Source of the DNA: Devosia indica
GTDB taxonomy: Bacteria; Pseudomonadota; Alphaproteobacteria; Rhizobiales; Devosiaceae
DNA length: 64,000 nucleotides
NCBI RefSeq assembly: GCF_003056405.1
Contig: NZ_PYVZ01000019.1
Coordinates: 1 to 64,000, forward strand
Direction of reading: 5' to 3'
Shown here: piece after piece, positions 28,144-36,668 of the stretch
Layout of the letters: every line of letters starts with the position of its first letter
Position numbering within the stretch: the first letter of the stretch is position 1
Translations under genes and position numbers: made by a program
Notes under the pieces: generated by a model
Database searches by the model: none
Seen by the model: only the letters and a program-made list of their open reading frames with translations
Told to the model about the DNA's origin: nothing

Positions 28144-28176
28144 GCCCAAGTGTGGTGCAGTGCAGGGAGACGATTG

Positions 28177-28632
28177 ATGGATACCAAGACCGCCATTTTC
28201 GCGCTGATGACCGTTTGGGGCGTTGGTACCTGTGCCGCCGTGCCGGCCATGGCCCAGGATACGGAACCGGCGGCGGAGGAGACTGAAGCGCGCGAGGACA
28301 ATCCGCTGCTCAACCGGGTCTGGGTGCGGCAGGACGGCAGCGACACCCTGCCCGGCGTCATGCACATCTTCCTGGCCGATGGCACCATGGTGTCCGACAG
28401 TTGCTGGGAGACCTATCGCCTCTCCAACTGGCAGCAGCTTTCCGAGACCGAAATTGCCTGGGACGAGGACGGCATGACCATCAATGCCGACATTGCCTTG
28501 CTCACCAGCGACGAACTGGTGCTCAGCCTCAAGCTCGTCGGCGGCGTCGAGGAACAGCGCTTTGCCCCTGCCAGCGTGCCCTATCTCTGTCCCGACATGC
28601 AAAAAATGAGGCCCGGCGGGCCTCATTCCTGA
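28177..28632 (+). CDS. Secreted hypothetical protein, 151 residues
   Basis: I do not recognise a named family. A signal peptide (MDTKTAIFALMTVWGVGTC, cleavage after AAVPAMAQ near residue 25) is followed by an acidic linker (AEETEAREDNP) and a compact domain with LLNRVWVRQD, LPGVMHIFLADGTMVSDSCWETYRLS split about 55-82, and paired cysteines that could form a disulfide in the periplasm. GGGAGA is six bases before the ATG at 28177. The last codons double as the kup terminator stem on the other strand. Similar small periplasmic proteins occur in Hyphomicrobiales. Confidence 0.7.
   Translation: MDTKTAIFALMTVWGVGTCAAVPAMAQDTEPAAEETEAREDNPLLNRVWVRQDGSDTLPGVMHIFLADGTMVSDSCWETYRLSNWQQLSETEIAWDEDGMTINADIALLTSDELVLSLKLVGGVEEQRFAPASVPYLCPDMQKMRPGGPHS
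28601..28626 (-). terminator. Rho-independent terminator of kup
   Basis: Minus-strand ATGAGGCCC, three-base loop, GGGCCTCAT and TTTTTT. It lies inside the last codons of the convergent secreted-protein gene. Confidence 0.88.
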
Positions 28633-28641
28633 ACTCTGAAC

Positions 28642-30564
28642 TCAGATGATGAGCTGCGTACCGATTTCCACTACACGCCCGGTGGGAATGTGGAAATACT
28701 CGGTCGCATCGCTGGCATTGCGCGCCAACCGGATGAACAGCCGGTCCTGCCAGAACCGGATCGGACCGGACTTCTGCCCCAGCTTGAGCGAACGGCGTGA
28801 CAGGAAGAACGAGGTCGACATGATGTCGAACTTCCAGCCCAGCTTGCGGGCCAGCGCCAGTGCCTTGGGAATGTTCGGCTCTTCCATGAAACCGAAGGTC
28901 ACCACCACGCGGAAGAACAATTCGTTATAGGCGTCGATGGTCACCTTTTCATCGTCCGGCACGCGCGGCGAGGTCGAGGTGCGCACGGTCAGGATGACGT
29001 TCTGCTCATGCAGCACCTTGTAGTGCTTGAGGCTATGCAGCAGCGCGGTGGGCGCGCCCTCGACGTCGCTGGTGAGGAAGATGGCAGTACCCGGCACGAC
29101 TGTCGGCTTCTTCTTGGCGAGGTTCTCGACCAGGAATTCAAGCGGCACTTCATCGCGGCGGGTTTTTTCCGCCAGCCGGTTTCGGCCCGTCATCCAGCTC
29201 ACCATGAGCAGCGACACGAACAGTGCGACAGCGACCGGCACCCAGCCACCTTGCGCGATCTTGGCCGAATTGACGGCAAAGAAGCCGCCGTCGATCACCA
29301 CATAGAGCAGGCCGAAAGCGATCACCCCGCCCAGCGGCCACTTCCAGTTGCGGCGCATCACGACCATCAACAGCGCCAGCGTCACGACCATGATGCCGGA
29401 AACAGCAATACCGTAGGCAGCCGAGATCGCTGTCGAACTGCCAAAGCTTACCACCATGATCAGCACCATGATCATGATGATGGTGTTGATCTGGGGCATG
29501 TAGATCTGGCCGCGCTGGTCCTGCGAGGTGTGCTGCACGATCATGCGCGGCAAAAGATTGAGCGCGATGGCCTGCTGGGTGAGGCTGAAAACACCTGAGA
29601 TCACGGCCTGGCTGGCAATAATCGTTGCCATCGTGGCCAACACGACGAACGGGCCAAGCGCCCAGTCAGGGTGCATTTCGAAGAATGGGCTGACCACATT
29701 CTCCGGCCCCACATTGAGCACGAAGGCGCCCTGCCCGAAGTAATTGAGCAGGAGGCACGGAAACACCAGGCCGAACCAGGCCAGCACGATAGGCTTGCGC
29801 CCGAAATGCCCCAGATCGACATACAGCGCTTCCGCGCCGGTCACGGCGAGAAAGACCGCGCCCATCACCACAAAGGCGATATTGGCGTGCGTCGCCAGAA
29901 ATTCGACTGCGTGGTAAGGATTGAGCGCCCAAAGCACGAACGGGTTCTGGACGATGTGGTAAAGCCCGATGCTCCCCATCACCAGGAACCACACGGCGGT
30001 AATCGGGCCGAACACCACCCCCACCTTGCCCGTGCCGAAACGCTGCACGAAGAAAACCCCCAGAATAATGACCAGGGTAATGGGCACCACCCAGCGGGAC
30101 ATATTTGGCGCCACCAGCTCCAACCCTTCCAACGCCGACAGCACTGAAATGGCCGGGGTGATCATGGCGTCCCCGTAGAACATCGCTGCACCGGCCACCC
30201 CGAGCGCCGTGATCCATACGGGCGGCTTTTCGAAGGTCTTGCGCGCCAGCGCCATCAGCGAGAGCGTGCCACCTTCGCCATTATTGTCGGCCCTGGTGAC
30301 GAAGAAAACGTACTTGAACGCCACAGTAAGGGCCAAGGCCCACACAATCAGCGACAGCAGGCCAAGCACTTCCGTCCCGGTCGCCGCAACGCCGGGACGC
30401 ACCGCCATGGCCTCGCGGAATGCGTAGATCGGGCTCGTGCCGATATCGCCATAGACCACGCCAATGGCCCCCAGGGTGAGGAGCGGCAGACTCGATTTGC
30501 CGTGGCCGGCCTGTTCGGTCGCCACGTCACCGGCTGGAGCGCCGGCAGTTTCCGCTTGCGTCAT
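28642..30564 (-). CDS. kup: Low-affinity potassium transporter Kup
   Basis: A 640-residue KUP/HAK/KT-type potassium-proton symporter with about 12 membrane segments in the first 450 residues. Landmarks are LGAIGVVYGDIGTSPIYAFR near 30-49, the acidic ADNNGEGG in the second loop near 92, YGDAMITPAISVLSALEG near 130, and a C-terminal cytosolic domain of about 190 residues ending PTGRVVEIGTQLII. It imports K+ at the inner membrane. I choose the ATG at 30564 (MTQAETAGAP); a GTG at 30609 would add 15 residues. Terminators flank it on both sides, so it is its own unit. Confidence 0.95.
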   Translation of the reverse strand: MTQAETAGAPAGDVATEQAGHGKSSLPLLTLGAIGVVYGDIGTSPIYAFREAMAVRPGVAATGTEVLGLLSLIVWALALTVAFKYVFFVTRADNNGEGGTLSLMALARKTFEKPPVWITALGVAGAAMFYGDAMITPAISVLSALEGLELVAPNMSRWVVPITLVIILGVFFVQRFGTGKVGVVFGPITAVWFLVMGSIGLYHIVQNPFVLWALNPYHAVEFLATHANIAFVVMGAVFLAVTGAEALYVDLGHFGRKPIVLAWFGLVFPCLLLNYFGQGAFVLNVGPENVVSPFFEMHPDWALGPFVVLATMATIIASQAVISGVFSLTQQAIALNLLPRMIVQHTSQDQRGQIYMPQINTIIMIMVLIMVVSFGSSTAISAAYGIAVSGIMVVTLALLMVVMRRNWKWPLGGVIAFGLLYVVIDGGFFAVNSAKIAQGGWVPVAVALFVSLLMVSWMTGRNRLAEKTRRDEVPLEFLVENLAKKKPTVVPGTAIFLTSDVEGAPTALLHSLKHYKVLHEQNVILTVRTSTSPRVPDDEKVTIDAYNELFFRVVVTFGFMEEPNIPKALALARKLGWKFDIMSTSFFLSRRSLKLGQKSGPIRFWQDRLFIRLARNASDATEYFHIPTGRVVEIGTQLII

Positions 30565-30657
30565 GAGCTTTGGGGCTCTCGCTGTTTCAGGGCGGGCGCC
30601 GCTATACACCCGTCACCCATCACAAACAACACCCGGTGACCTGAATAGTCCACATGC

Positions 30658-30691
30658 AAAAAGGGGCTGCCCCGACGGGACAGCCCCTTTT
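30658..30691. terminator. Bidirectional terminator after the FMN reductase gene
   Basis: GGGGCTG pairs with CAGCCCC around an 11-base loop, with TTTT on the plus side and TTTTT on the minus side; it ends the minus-strand reductase gene. Confidence 0.8.
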
Positions 30692-30720
30692 ACCTAGCCA
30701 AGGCTGGTTATGCCTGCTGC

Positions 30721-31335
30721 TTACTCTGCCGCAGCCGAGACCGAATTTTCTTCCTCGCGGGCGGCCTTTGCGGCCTCTGCCCACCAGACGAGCTGGTCGA
30801 GCATGTCATTGGCCGAATTGCCGATCGAGCCTTCGATCTCGCTCATCGGCTTGTTCTGCTGGCCCAGCGGATGCACGGCAAAGAAATCGGCGCCGGCAAT
30901 GTGCACGGCCGAACGGGTCGAAACCATCTGCAGTTCGATACCGATGGTGCGCAGGTTCTCGATGGCGCGGGCAGCACCCACAGTGCCGTAGCCGACAGCG
31001 CCGAACGCCTTCTTGTTCCAGTTCACATAGGCCTGGTCGATGGCGTTCTTGAGCGCACCGGTAATGGCGCGGTTGTATTCGGCGACAACGAAGATGAAGC
31101 CGTCAAATTCGGAAATCTTGTTCTGCCAGCGAACAGCCTCAGGGTTCTGCGAAGGCATCCAGGCGTTGGAAGCGGCTTCGTCGAAGAACGGCAGGTTGAA
31201 ATCGCGCAGGTCGATCAGCTCGGCCTCGATTTCCGGGCGTTCATTGGCCTTGTCCAGGATCCACCTGGCCGGCACTTCGCCGAAACGGGTGGGACGGGTG
31301 GATGAGATGATGACGCCGATCTTGAGCTTGGACAT
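30721..31335 (-). CDS. NADPH-dependent FMN reductase, flavodoxin fold
   Basis: A 204-residue flavodoxin-like oxidoreductase. IISSTRPTRFGEVPARWI (about 9-26) is the FMN-phosphate loop, PFFDEA near 50, and EYNRAITGALKNAIDQAY (about 86-103) is the hallmark of the NAD(P)H-dependent FMN/quinone reductase group; the glycine-rich AVGYGTVGAARA near 113 follows. It reduces flavin, quinones or nitro compounds. A palindrome TTACAT-TC-ATGTAA beside a TATACT -10 element about 110 bases upstream suggests repression, as with HxlR-type regulators of such reductases. Followed by a strong terminator. Confidence 0.9.
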   Translation of the reverse strand: MSKLKIGVIISSTRPTRFGEVPARWILDKANERPEIEAELIDLRDFNLPFFDEAASNAWMPSQNPEAVRWQNKISEFDGFIFVVAEYNRAITGALKNAIDQAYVNWNKKAFGAVGYGTVGAARAIENLRTIGIELQMVSTRSAVHIAGADFFAVHPLGQQNKPMSEIEGSIGNSANDMLDQLVWWAEAAKAAREEENSVSAAAE

Positions 31336-31444
31336 TTGAGTGCCCTCCTTGGTAACAAATCGTAACTGAGGCGATATATGTGCCTGTCACGAAAAGCCTC
31401 AAGAGGGCACGGAATTGTCAGCCGGGGACATCACCGTGCCCCAG

Positions 31445-31463
31445 TTACATTCATGTAAGTATA
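31445..31463 (-). promoter_or_regulatory. Dyad operator with adjoining -10 element for the FMN reductase gene
   Basis: TTACAT (31445-31450), two bases, ATGTAA (31453-31458) form a perfect dyad. On the minus strand TATACT (31463-31458) overlaps its edge as a likely -10. No clear -35 is seen. Confidence 0.5.
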
Positions 31464-31567
31464 AGAAATCCAAGCAATTTCCGTATTCAGGACAGTTTGG
31501 CTGCCTTAAATCGGGGTCATTGCCTTCATTGCACGCACGAAGTGTTCTCCCTGAGCGAACAATCGCC

Positions 31568-32308
31568 TCAGGCCAGCACAGCGATGTACCGCCGCGTCGC
31601 CTCGGCAAAACCCATCAAAAGCGCGTCCGCCGTGATTCCGTGGCCAATGGACACTTCCGCGACCCCTGGCACCGCCTTCTGGAAAGCCGGCAGATTGAGC
31701 AGCGTCAGGTCATGCCCGGCATTCACTCCCAGACCCGCATTCAGTGCCGCCCGGCAGGTCACCGCCAAGGCCGACAATTGCCGCCCGGCCTCTTCCGCAT
31801 CGTCAAAACAGGCACCATAGGGACCGGTGAACAGTTCGACCCGATCCGCCCCGGTGGCTTTTGCCGCCGCAATGCCGGCTGCTCCGGCATCCGGATCGCA
31901 GAACAGCGAAATCCGCCGGTCGGGCCGCTTCAGCCGCTGCACCACCGAGCGGAGAAAATTGCCCTTGCCGGCAAAATCCCAGCCATGGTCAGACGTCGCC
32001 TGCGCCGGGTCATCCGGCACCAGGGTCACCTGCTGCGGGTTCACCTGTTCAATCAGCGCGAGGAAATCCTCGCTTGGATAACCCTCGATATTGAACTCGG
32101 CCCCTGGGTAGTCTGCGCGCAGCACGTCCGACAATTCGAACACATCCATGCGCCGGATATGCCGCTCGTCGGGACGCGGATGCACGGTGATCCCGCTCGC
32201 CCCGGCATCGAGCACCACGCGCGCGATTCCCGTCACGCTCGGCCAGGGCAGATCGCGGCGATTGCGCAATTGCGCGACGGCATTGAGATTGACGGAAAGC
32301 AAAGTCAT
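31568..32308 (-). CDS. pdxJ: Pyridoxine 5'-phosphate synthase
   Basis: A 246-residue TIM-barrel enzyme that joins 1-deoxy-D-xylulose 5-phosphate and aminoacetone 3-phosphate to make pyridoxine phosphate. [14 protein letters not shown] at 5-18, [13 protein letters not shown] at 41-53, FNIEGYPS near 73, VTLVPDDP near 95 (the family usually reads CTLVPE), VELFTGPYG near 157, and NAGHDLT near 205 are the conserved strands and loops. I take the ATG at 32308 (MTLLSVNLN); the upstream in-frame extension to 32365 is not conserved-looking. The 230 bases before the FMN reductase hold no gene apart from its operator. Confidence 0.95.
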   Translation of the reverse strand: MTLLSVNLNAVAQLRNRRDLPWPSVTGIARVVLDAGASGITVHPRPDERHIRRMDVFELSDVLRADYPGAEFNIEGYPSEDFLALIEQVNPQQVTLVPDDPAQATSDHGWDFAGKGNFLRSVVQRLKRPDRRISLFCDPDAGAAGIAAAKATGADRVELFTGPYGACFDDAEEAGRQLSALAVTCRAALNAGLGVNAGHDLTLLNLPAFQKAVPGVAEVSIGHGITADALLMGFAEATRRYIAVLA

Positions 32309-32402
32309 GGCAGGAACTCGATAGAACTGGGCCCTGCCATACACCAGACTGGGCGCCTCGCCCAATCGAACCTTGTGATGAGAGCGATCAGCGTCTCACT
32401 GA

Positions 32403-32957
32403 TTACATCCCCTCAGGACCGCGATTGATCGCGGCAAGGCCCGTGCGGACCACTTCGACCAATCCCAGCGGCTGCATCAGGGCGATGAAGCTGTCGATCT
32501 TGGACGGTTTGCCGGTCACCTCGAAGACGAAGCTTTCCACCGTTGCATCCACGATCTGGGCGCGGAAAGCATCGGCCAGGCGCAGCGTCTCGGCACGATG
32601 GTCCCCGGTCCCATTGACTTTGATCAGTGCCAGCTCGCGTTCGAGATAGGCGCCTTCGGCAGTCAGATCATGCACACGATGCACCGGTACCAGCCGCTCA
32701 AGCTGAGCCTTGATCTGCACCAGCACCTTGGGCGTGGCGATCACAACGACAGTGATGCGACTAAGTCGCTTGTCGTGTTCGGTCTCGCTGACGGTCAGGC
32801 TTTCGATATTGAAGCCACGCGCCGAGAACAGGCCGACCACCCGGGCAAGAATGCCTGGCTCGTTGTCGACCAGAACGGAAAGGGTATGACGTTCTGAAAG
32901 CTGGGTTTCCTGGGTCAGGAAATAGGCTGAACCGGTGGGCTGCAAATGTGCGTTCAT
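32403..32957 (-). CDS. ilvN: Acetolactate synthase small (regulatory) subunit
   Basis: A 184-residue regulatory subunit. An N-terminal ACT domain begins [20 protein letters not shown] near 24-43, with [12 protein letters not shown] following; the C-terminal domain has VEFVF-like [16 protein letters not shown] near 140. It gives valine feedback to the large subunit and raises its activity. The ATG at 32957 has GGAGG eight bases before it and starts 21 bases after ilvB on the same strand, so both come from the attenuated ilv transcript. Symbol ilvH is equally used in Rhizobiales. Confidence 0.95.
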   Translation of the reverse strand: MNAHLQPTGSAYFLTQETQLSERHTLSVLVDNEPGILARVVGLFSARGFNIESLTVSETEHDKRLSRITVVVIATPKVLVQIKAQLERLVPVHRVHDLTAEGAYLERELALIKVNGTGDHRAETLRLADAFRAQIVDATVESFVFEVTGKPSKIDSFIALMQPLGLVEVVRTGLAAINRGPEGM

Positions 32958-32978
32958 GTCTTTGTCCTCCGCGGCGGC

Positions 32979-34748
32979 CTAGACCAGCTGCCGTCCCTTC
33001 TCGTCGATGATGTCGCCGATATTGGCCGTATCGGGCAGGATGATCTCGTTGTGCGGCTTGCCCGACGGGATCATGGGCAGGCAGTTCTCGTCCTTCTCGA
33101 CCAGCACGTCGAACAGCACCGGGCCGTCATGATCGAGCATGTCGGCAATCGCAGCGTCGAGCTCGGCCGGCGTGTCACACTTGATCCCCTTTGCCCCATA
33201 GGCCTCGGCGAGCTTGACGAAATCGGGCAGCGATTCCGAATAGGAATGCGCATAGCGCGAACCATGCAGCAGATCCTGCCACTGGCGCACCATGCCCATG
33301 CGCTCATTGTTCAGAATGAAGATCTTGACCGGCAGGCGATACTGCACCGCCGTCGAGAGTTCCTGCATGGTCATCTGCACCGAGGCTTCGCCGGCAATGT
33401 CGATCACCAGGGCGTCGGGATGGGCTACCTGCACCCCGACTGCTGCAGGCAGGCCATAGCCCATCGTGCCCAGGCCACCCGACGTCATCCAGTGGTTCGG
33501 CTGGTCGAAGTGGAAATGCTGGGCTGCCCACATCTGGTGCTGGCCCACCTCGGTGGTGATGAACACCTCCTTGGACTGCTTCCTGGTCGCTTCATACAGA
33601 CGCTGAATGGCCCATTGCGGCTTGATGACCGTGTCCGAGTTCTTGAAGTTGAGCGAACCGACATCGCGCCACTTCTGGATCTGCGTCCACCAGCCGGCAA
33701 TGGCTTCGGTGCGCGGCGCATTGGTACGGCTGCGCCAGATGCGGATCATCTCCTCGAGCACGCGATTGCAATCCCCGATAATGGGAACATGCACCTGCAC
33801 CACCTTGTTTATGGACGCCGGATCAATATCGACATGGATCTTGGTGCTGTTGGGCGAAAACGCATCGATGCGGCCGGTGATGCGGTCATCGAAGCGCGCG
33901 CCGATATTGATCATCACGTCGCAATCATGCATCGCCATATTGGCTTCATAGGTGCCGTGCATGCCCAGCATGCCCATCCACTGCGGATTGGAGGCCGGAA
34001 AGGCGCCCAGCCCCATCAGGGTCGAGGTCACGGGGAAGCCGGTCAGTTCCGCCAGCTCGCGCAAATTTTCCGAGGCCTCCGGACCGGCATTGATGACACC
34101 GCCGCCGGTATAAAAGATCGGCCGTTCCGCCTTCAGCATCAGATCAATGGCCGTCTCGATCGCCGCCAGATCGCCATCGACCTGCGGACGATAGGACTGG
34201 TGACGCAGCGTCTCGGCCTCGGGCCGGAAATATTCGCCCACGGCAAACTGGATATCCTTGGGAATATCGATGACCACCGGACCCGGGCGCCCCGTGGTGG
34301 CGATGAGGAAAGCCTCGTGCAGGATGCGCGGCAGATCCTCGATCGATTTGACCAGGTAATTATGCTTGGTGCAGGAGCGGGTGATGCCGACCGTGTCGCA
34401 TTCCTGGAACGCGTCGGTGCCGATCAGCGTCGTGGGAACCTGGGCGGTGATGCAGACGAGCGGAATGGAATCGAGCAGCGCGTCGGTAAGGCCGGTGACC
34501 GCGTTGGTCGCGCCCGGACCGGAGGTGACCAGGACCACGCCGGGCTTGCCGGTCGAACGGGCATAGCCCTCCGCCATATGGGTCGCGCCCTGTTCATGGC
34601 GCACCAGGATGTGCTTGACGAAATCCTGCTGGAACATGGCATCATAGATCGGCAGCGCAGCACCACCGGGATATCCGAAGATGTGCTCCACGCCCTGATC
34701 GGTCAGCGCCTGTATCACCATTTCCGCGCCGGTCATCTTCTCGGCCAT
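32979..34748 (-). CDS. ilvB: Acetolactate synthase large (catalytic) subunit
   Basis: A 589-residue thiamine-diphosphate enzyme that makes acetolactate or acetohydroxybutyrate, first common step of branched-chain amino acid synthesis. The catalytic glutamate lies in [19 protein letters not shown] near 47-65; FAD- and pyruvate-site motifs [13 protein letters not shown] and QEcDtvG-like [16 protein letters not shown] follow; the cofactor motif near 440 reads IAGEASVQM with [12 protein letters not shown] 26 residues later. In most relatives the second residue of GEAS is aspartate, a metal ligand. The ATG at 34748 follows a leader peptide and terminator. Symbol ilvI is also used. Confidence 0.96.
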   Translation of the reverse strand: MAEKMTGAEMVIQALTDQGVEHIFGYPGGAALPIYDAMFQQDFVKHILVRHEQGATHMAEGYARSTGKPGVVLVTSGPGATNAVTGLTDALLDSIPLVCITAQVPTTLIGTDAFQECDTVGITRSCTKHNYLVKSIEDLPRILHEAFLIATTGRPGPVVIDIPKDIQFAVGEYFRPEAETLRHQSYRPQVDGDLAAIETAIDLMLKAERPIFYTGGGVINAGPEASENLRELAELTGFPVTSTLMGLGAFPASNPQWMGMLGMHGTYEANMAMHDCDVMINIGARFDDRITGRIDAFSPNSTKIHVDIDPASINKVVQVHVPIIGDCNRVLEEMIRIWRSRTNAPRTEAIAGWWTQIQKWRDVGSLNFKNSDTVIKPQWAIQRLYEATRKQSKEVFITTEVGQHQMWAAQHFHFDQPNHWMTSGGLGTMGYGLPAAVGVQVAHPDALVIDIAGEASVQMTMQELSTAVQYRLPVKIFILNNERMGMVRQWQDLLHGSRYAHSYSESLPDFVKLAEAYGAKGIKCDTPAELDAAIADMLDHDGPVLFDVLVEKDENCLPMIPSGKPHNEIILPDTANIGDIIDEKGRQLV

Positions 34749-34839
34749 TGCTCAGCCCTTCCTAACTCTTTCGCCCCTCCCAGCGGGGCCTCTATCTCAC
34801 CTGCCGCCTGTGTTTCCGCTCTTGAGGAAAAAAGGCAAT

Positions 34840-34861
34840 AAAAAAGGCCCCATTCGGGACC
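34840..34861 (-). terminator. Transcription attenuator before ilvB
   Basis: Minus-strand GGTCCC, GAAT loop, GGGGCC (one G-U pair), then TTTTTT, 32 bases after the leader stop and about 90 before ilvB. A second stem GGGG/CCCC (GTGGGGTAGAACCCC) overlaps the leader stop and could act as pause or competing structure. Confidence 0.8.
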
Positions 34862-34893
34862 TGTGTTCGGCGCACCAGCTTTCGCGCGGGGTT

Positions 34894-34944
34894 CTACCCC
34901 ACGTTGCCGATGCGCCTGCGTACTACGAGAATGAGTGCCCGCAC
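34894..34944 (-). CDS. ilv leader peptide (attenuation)
   Basis: A 16-residue ORF, MRALILVVRRRIGNVG, starting with GTG at 34944 with GGAG seven bases upstream and ending in TAG. Residues 4-8 are Leu, Ile, Leu, Val, Val with further Ile and Val, exactly the amino acids made by the operon. A Rho-independent terminator follows within 33 bases. Known ilv leaders work this way: ribosomes stalled at Leu/Ile/Val codons free an antiterminator. Too short for standard gene finders. Confidence 0.8.
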   Translation of the reverse strand: MRALILVVRRRIGNVG

Positions 34945-35121
34945 TGGACCGCTCCAAAAATTCTAGACGGGGCATTGATAGAAGCACTGTCACGCCAAAG
35001 TCAAGCCGCCATGCACCCATTGCCGCCCGCAAGCCGGGATTCCCGTGCACAGCCATGTTTCGGACGCAAATGGGGGCTGGCAGCACGCCATTGAGATGTT
35101 AAGGCGGAGCCAACACGATAT

Positions 35122-35139
35122 ATGACAGTTCGGTGACAT
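35122..35139 (-). promoter_or_regulatory. PHO box overlapping the pit start codon
   Basis: On the minus strand ATGTCAC, four bases, CTGTCAT: two direct repeats 11 bases apart, each one mismatch or fewer from the PhoB consensus CTGTCAT. It covers the first two bases of the pit ATG, in reverse orientation, a place suited to repression. Confidence 0.6.
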
Positions 35140-36637
35140 GAGCAAAAGCGCGCTCGACAAGGATCTGCAGCGGTTTTCGGGCCTCGAGAACGCCACCCAT
35201 CATCTGAGCCGATCGCTGGCCGCACCCGGTATTGCACTGGTCTTCCTGCTGTTGGTGGGCGTCTGGGCCGCCTTTGCCATGGGCGACGGGCCAGGCACCT
35301 ATGTCGTGGTCATCGCCGCCCTGATCGCCGGCTATATGGCTCTCAATGTCGGCGCCAATGACGTGGCCAACAATATGGGTCCCGCCGTTGGGTCCCGCGC
35401 ACTGACCATGGTGGGCGCCTTGGTCATCGCCGGAATGTTCGAGGCGGCCGGCGCCTTGCTGGCCGGCGGTGATGTGGTCAACACGGTCGCGCGCGACCTG
35501 CTGATCGCCCCCGAAATGGAAGGCCGCACCTTCATCATGGTGATGATGGCGGCCCTGCTGGCCTCGGCCCTTTGGGTCAATCTGGCCACCTATGTCGGCG
35601 CCCCGGTCTCCACCACCCACGCCGTTGTCGGCGGCGTCGTCGGCTCCGGCATCGCGTCGGCCGGCTTCGCCATCGTCAATTGGCCCACCATTGCCGCCGT
35701 AGCAGCAAGCTGGGTCATCTCCCCGGTCATGGGGGGCCTGATCGCGGCTGTGTTCCTGGTCATTATCCGCATGACCATCACCACGCGCCTCGACAAGATC
35801 ACCTCGGCGCGCGTCTGGGTGCCGATATTCGTGGCCGTGATGACCGGCATCTTCACCATGTATCTGGCCACCAAGGGCCTGAGCCGCATCTGGAAGCCTG
35901 GCTGGGGCGTGACGATCCCGCTCGGCATTGCCTTGGGTGCGCTGGGCTGGGTTGCTGCCATGCCCTGGGTCCGCCACCAATCGCGTCACATGGAAAACCG
36001 CAAGAAGCACGTGGCCGCGCTGTTCCGCCTGCCCCTGATCGTCTCGGCCGCGCTGCTTTCCTTTGCCCATGGCGCCAATGACGTGGCCAATGCCATCGGC
36101 CCCTTTGCCGCCATCGTCACCGCCATCCAGACCGGTCACGGCGAGGTCTCTGGCATCACCCTGCCCTTTTGGGTCCTGGCCATTGGCGCCATCGGTATAT
36201 CGCTCGGCCTGGCCCTGTTCGGCCCCCGCCTCATCCGCACCGTGGGCGAGCAGATCACCAAGCTCAACGAGATCCGCGCTTTTTGCGCCGCGCTTTCGGC
36301 TGCCGTCACCGTGCTGATTGCATCGGCTTTGGGCATGCCCGTATCCTCCACCCACATTGCCGTGGGCGCAGTGTTCGGCGTCGGATTTCTGCGAGAATAC
36401 ATCTCGCGGCGCGACATGGAGGGCACCGCCGTGCCGATCAACGCCCGCTTCGTCGACCCCAGCCAGCTCAATGCCACACCGGAAGCGGCGCTGGCCAATG
36501 CCCGCCGCGTCGAGACGCGCATGCTGGTACGCCGCCAGCATGTCTATTCCATTGCAGCGGCATGGGTGATTACCGTCCCCGCCTCGGCACTGGTTTCGGC
36601 ATCGCTCTATTTTGGCCTGAGCCTGGTGATCCCCTAG
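35138..36637 (+). CDS. pit: Low-affinity inorganic phosphate transporter, Pit family
   Basis: A 499-residue phosphate:H+ symporter (PF01384) with about 11 membrane segments. The two family signatures GANDVANNMGPAVGSRA (about 71-87) and GANDVANAIGPFAA (about 311-324) are both present, as are the internal-repeat partners STTHAVVGGVVGSGIA and SSTHIAVGAVFGVGF. It imports phosphate, often as metal complex, when phosphate is plentiful. The ATG at 35138 lacks a good ribosome binding site and is overlapped by a PHO box, so a start or promoter a little elsewhere cannot be excluded. No orfA/DUF47 gene precedes it, unlike the orfA-pit operon of Sinorhizobium. Confidence 0.95.
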   Translation: MSKSALDKDLQRFSGLENATHHLSRSLAAPGIALVFLLLVGVWAAFAMGDGPGTYVVVIAALIAGYMALNVGANDVANNMGPAVGSRALTMVGALVIAGMFEAAGALLAGGDVVNTVARDLLIAPEMEGRTFIMVMMAALLASALWVNLATYVGAPVSTTHAVVGGVVGSGIASAGFAIVNWPTIAAVAASWVISPVMGGLIAAVFLVIIRMTITTRLDKITSARVWVPIFVAVMTGIFTMYLATKGLSRIWKPGWGVTIPLGIALGALGWVAAMPWVRHQSRHMENRKKHVAALFRLPLIVSAALLSFAHGANDVANAIGPFAAIVTAIQTGHGEVSGITLPFWVLAIGAIGISLGLALFGPRLIRTVGEQITKLNEIRAFCAALSAAVTVLIASALGMPVSSTHIAVGAVFGVGFLREYISRRDMEGTAVPINARFVDPSQLNATPEAALANARRVETRMLVRRQHVYSIAAAWVITVPASALVSASLYFGLSLVIP

Positions 36638-36668
36638 GGCAGCAAATCCTTCAGGACACGGAGCCGCT

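Noticed and set aside
26962-28626. 554-codon minus-strand frame across the old yellow enzyme gene
   Set aside because: The plus-strand protein has all flavin and catalytic motifs; the minus frame is a low-complexity shadow.
32946-34841. 631-codon plus-strand frame opposite ilvB
   Set aside because: ilvB on the minus strand is unmistakable; the opposite frame has histidine- and aspartate-rich filler and no family features.
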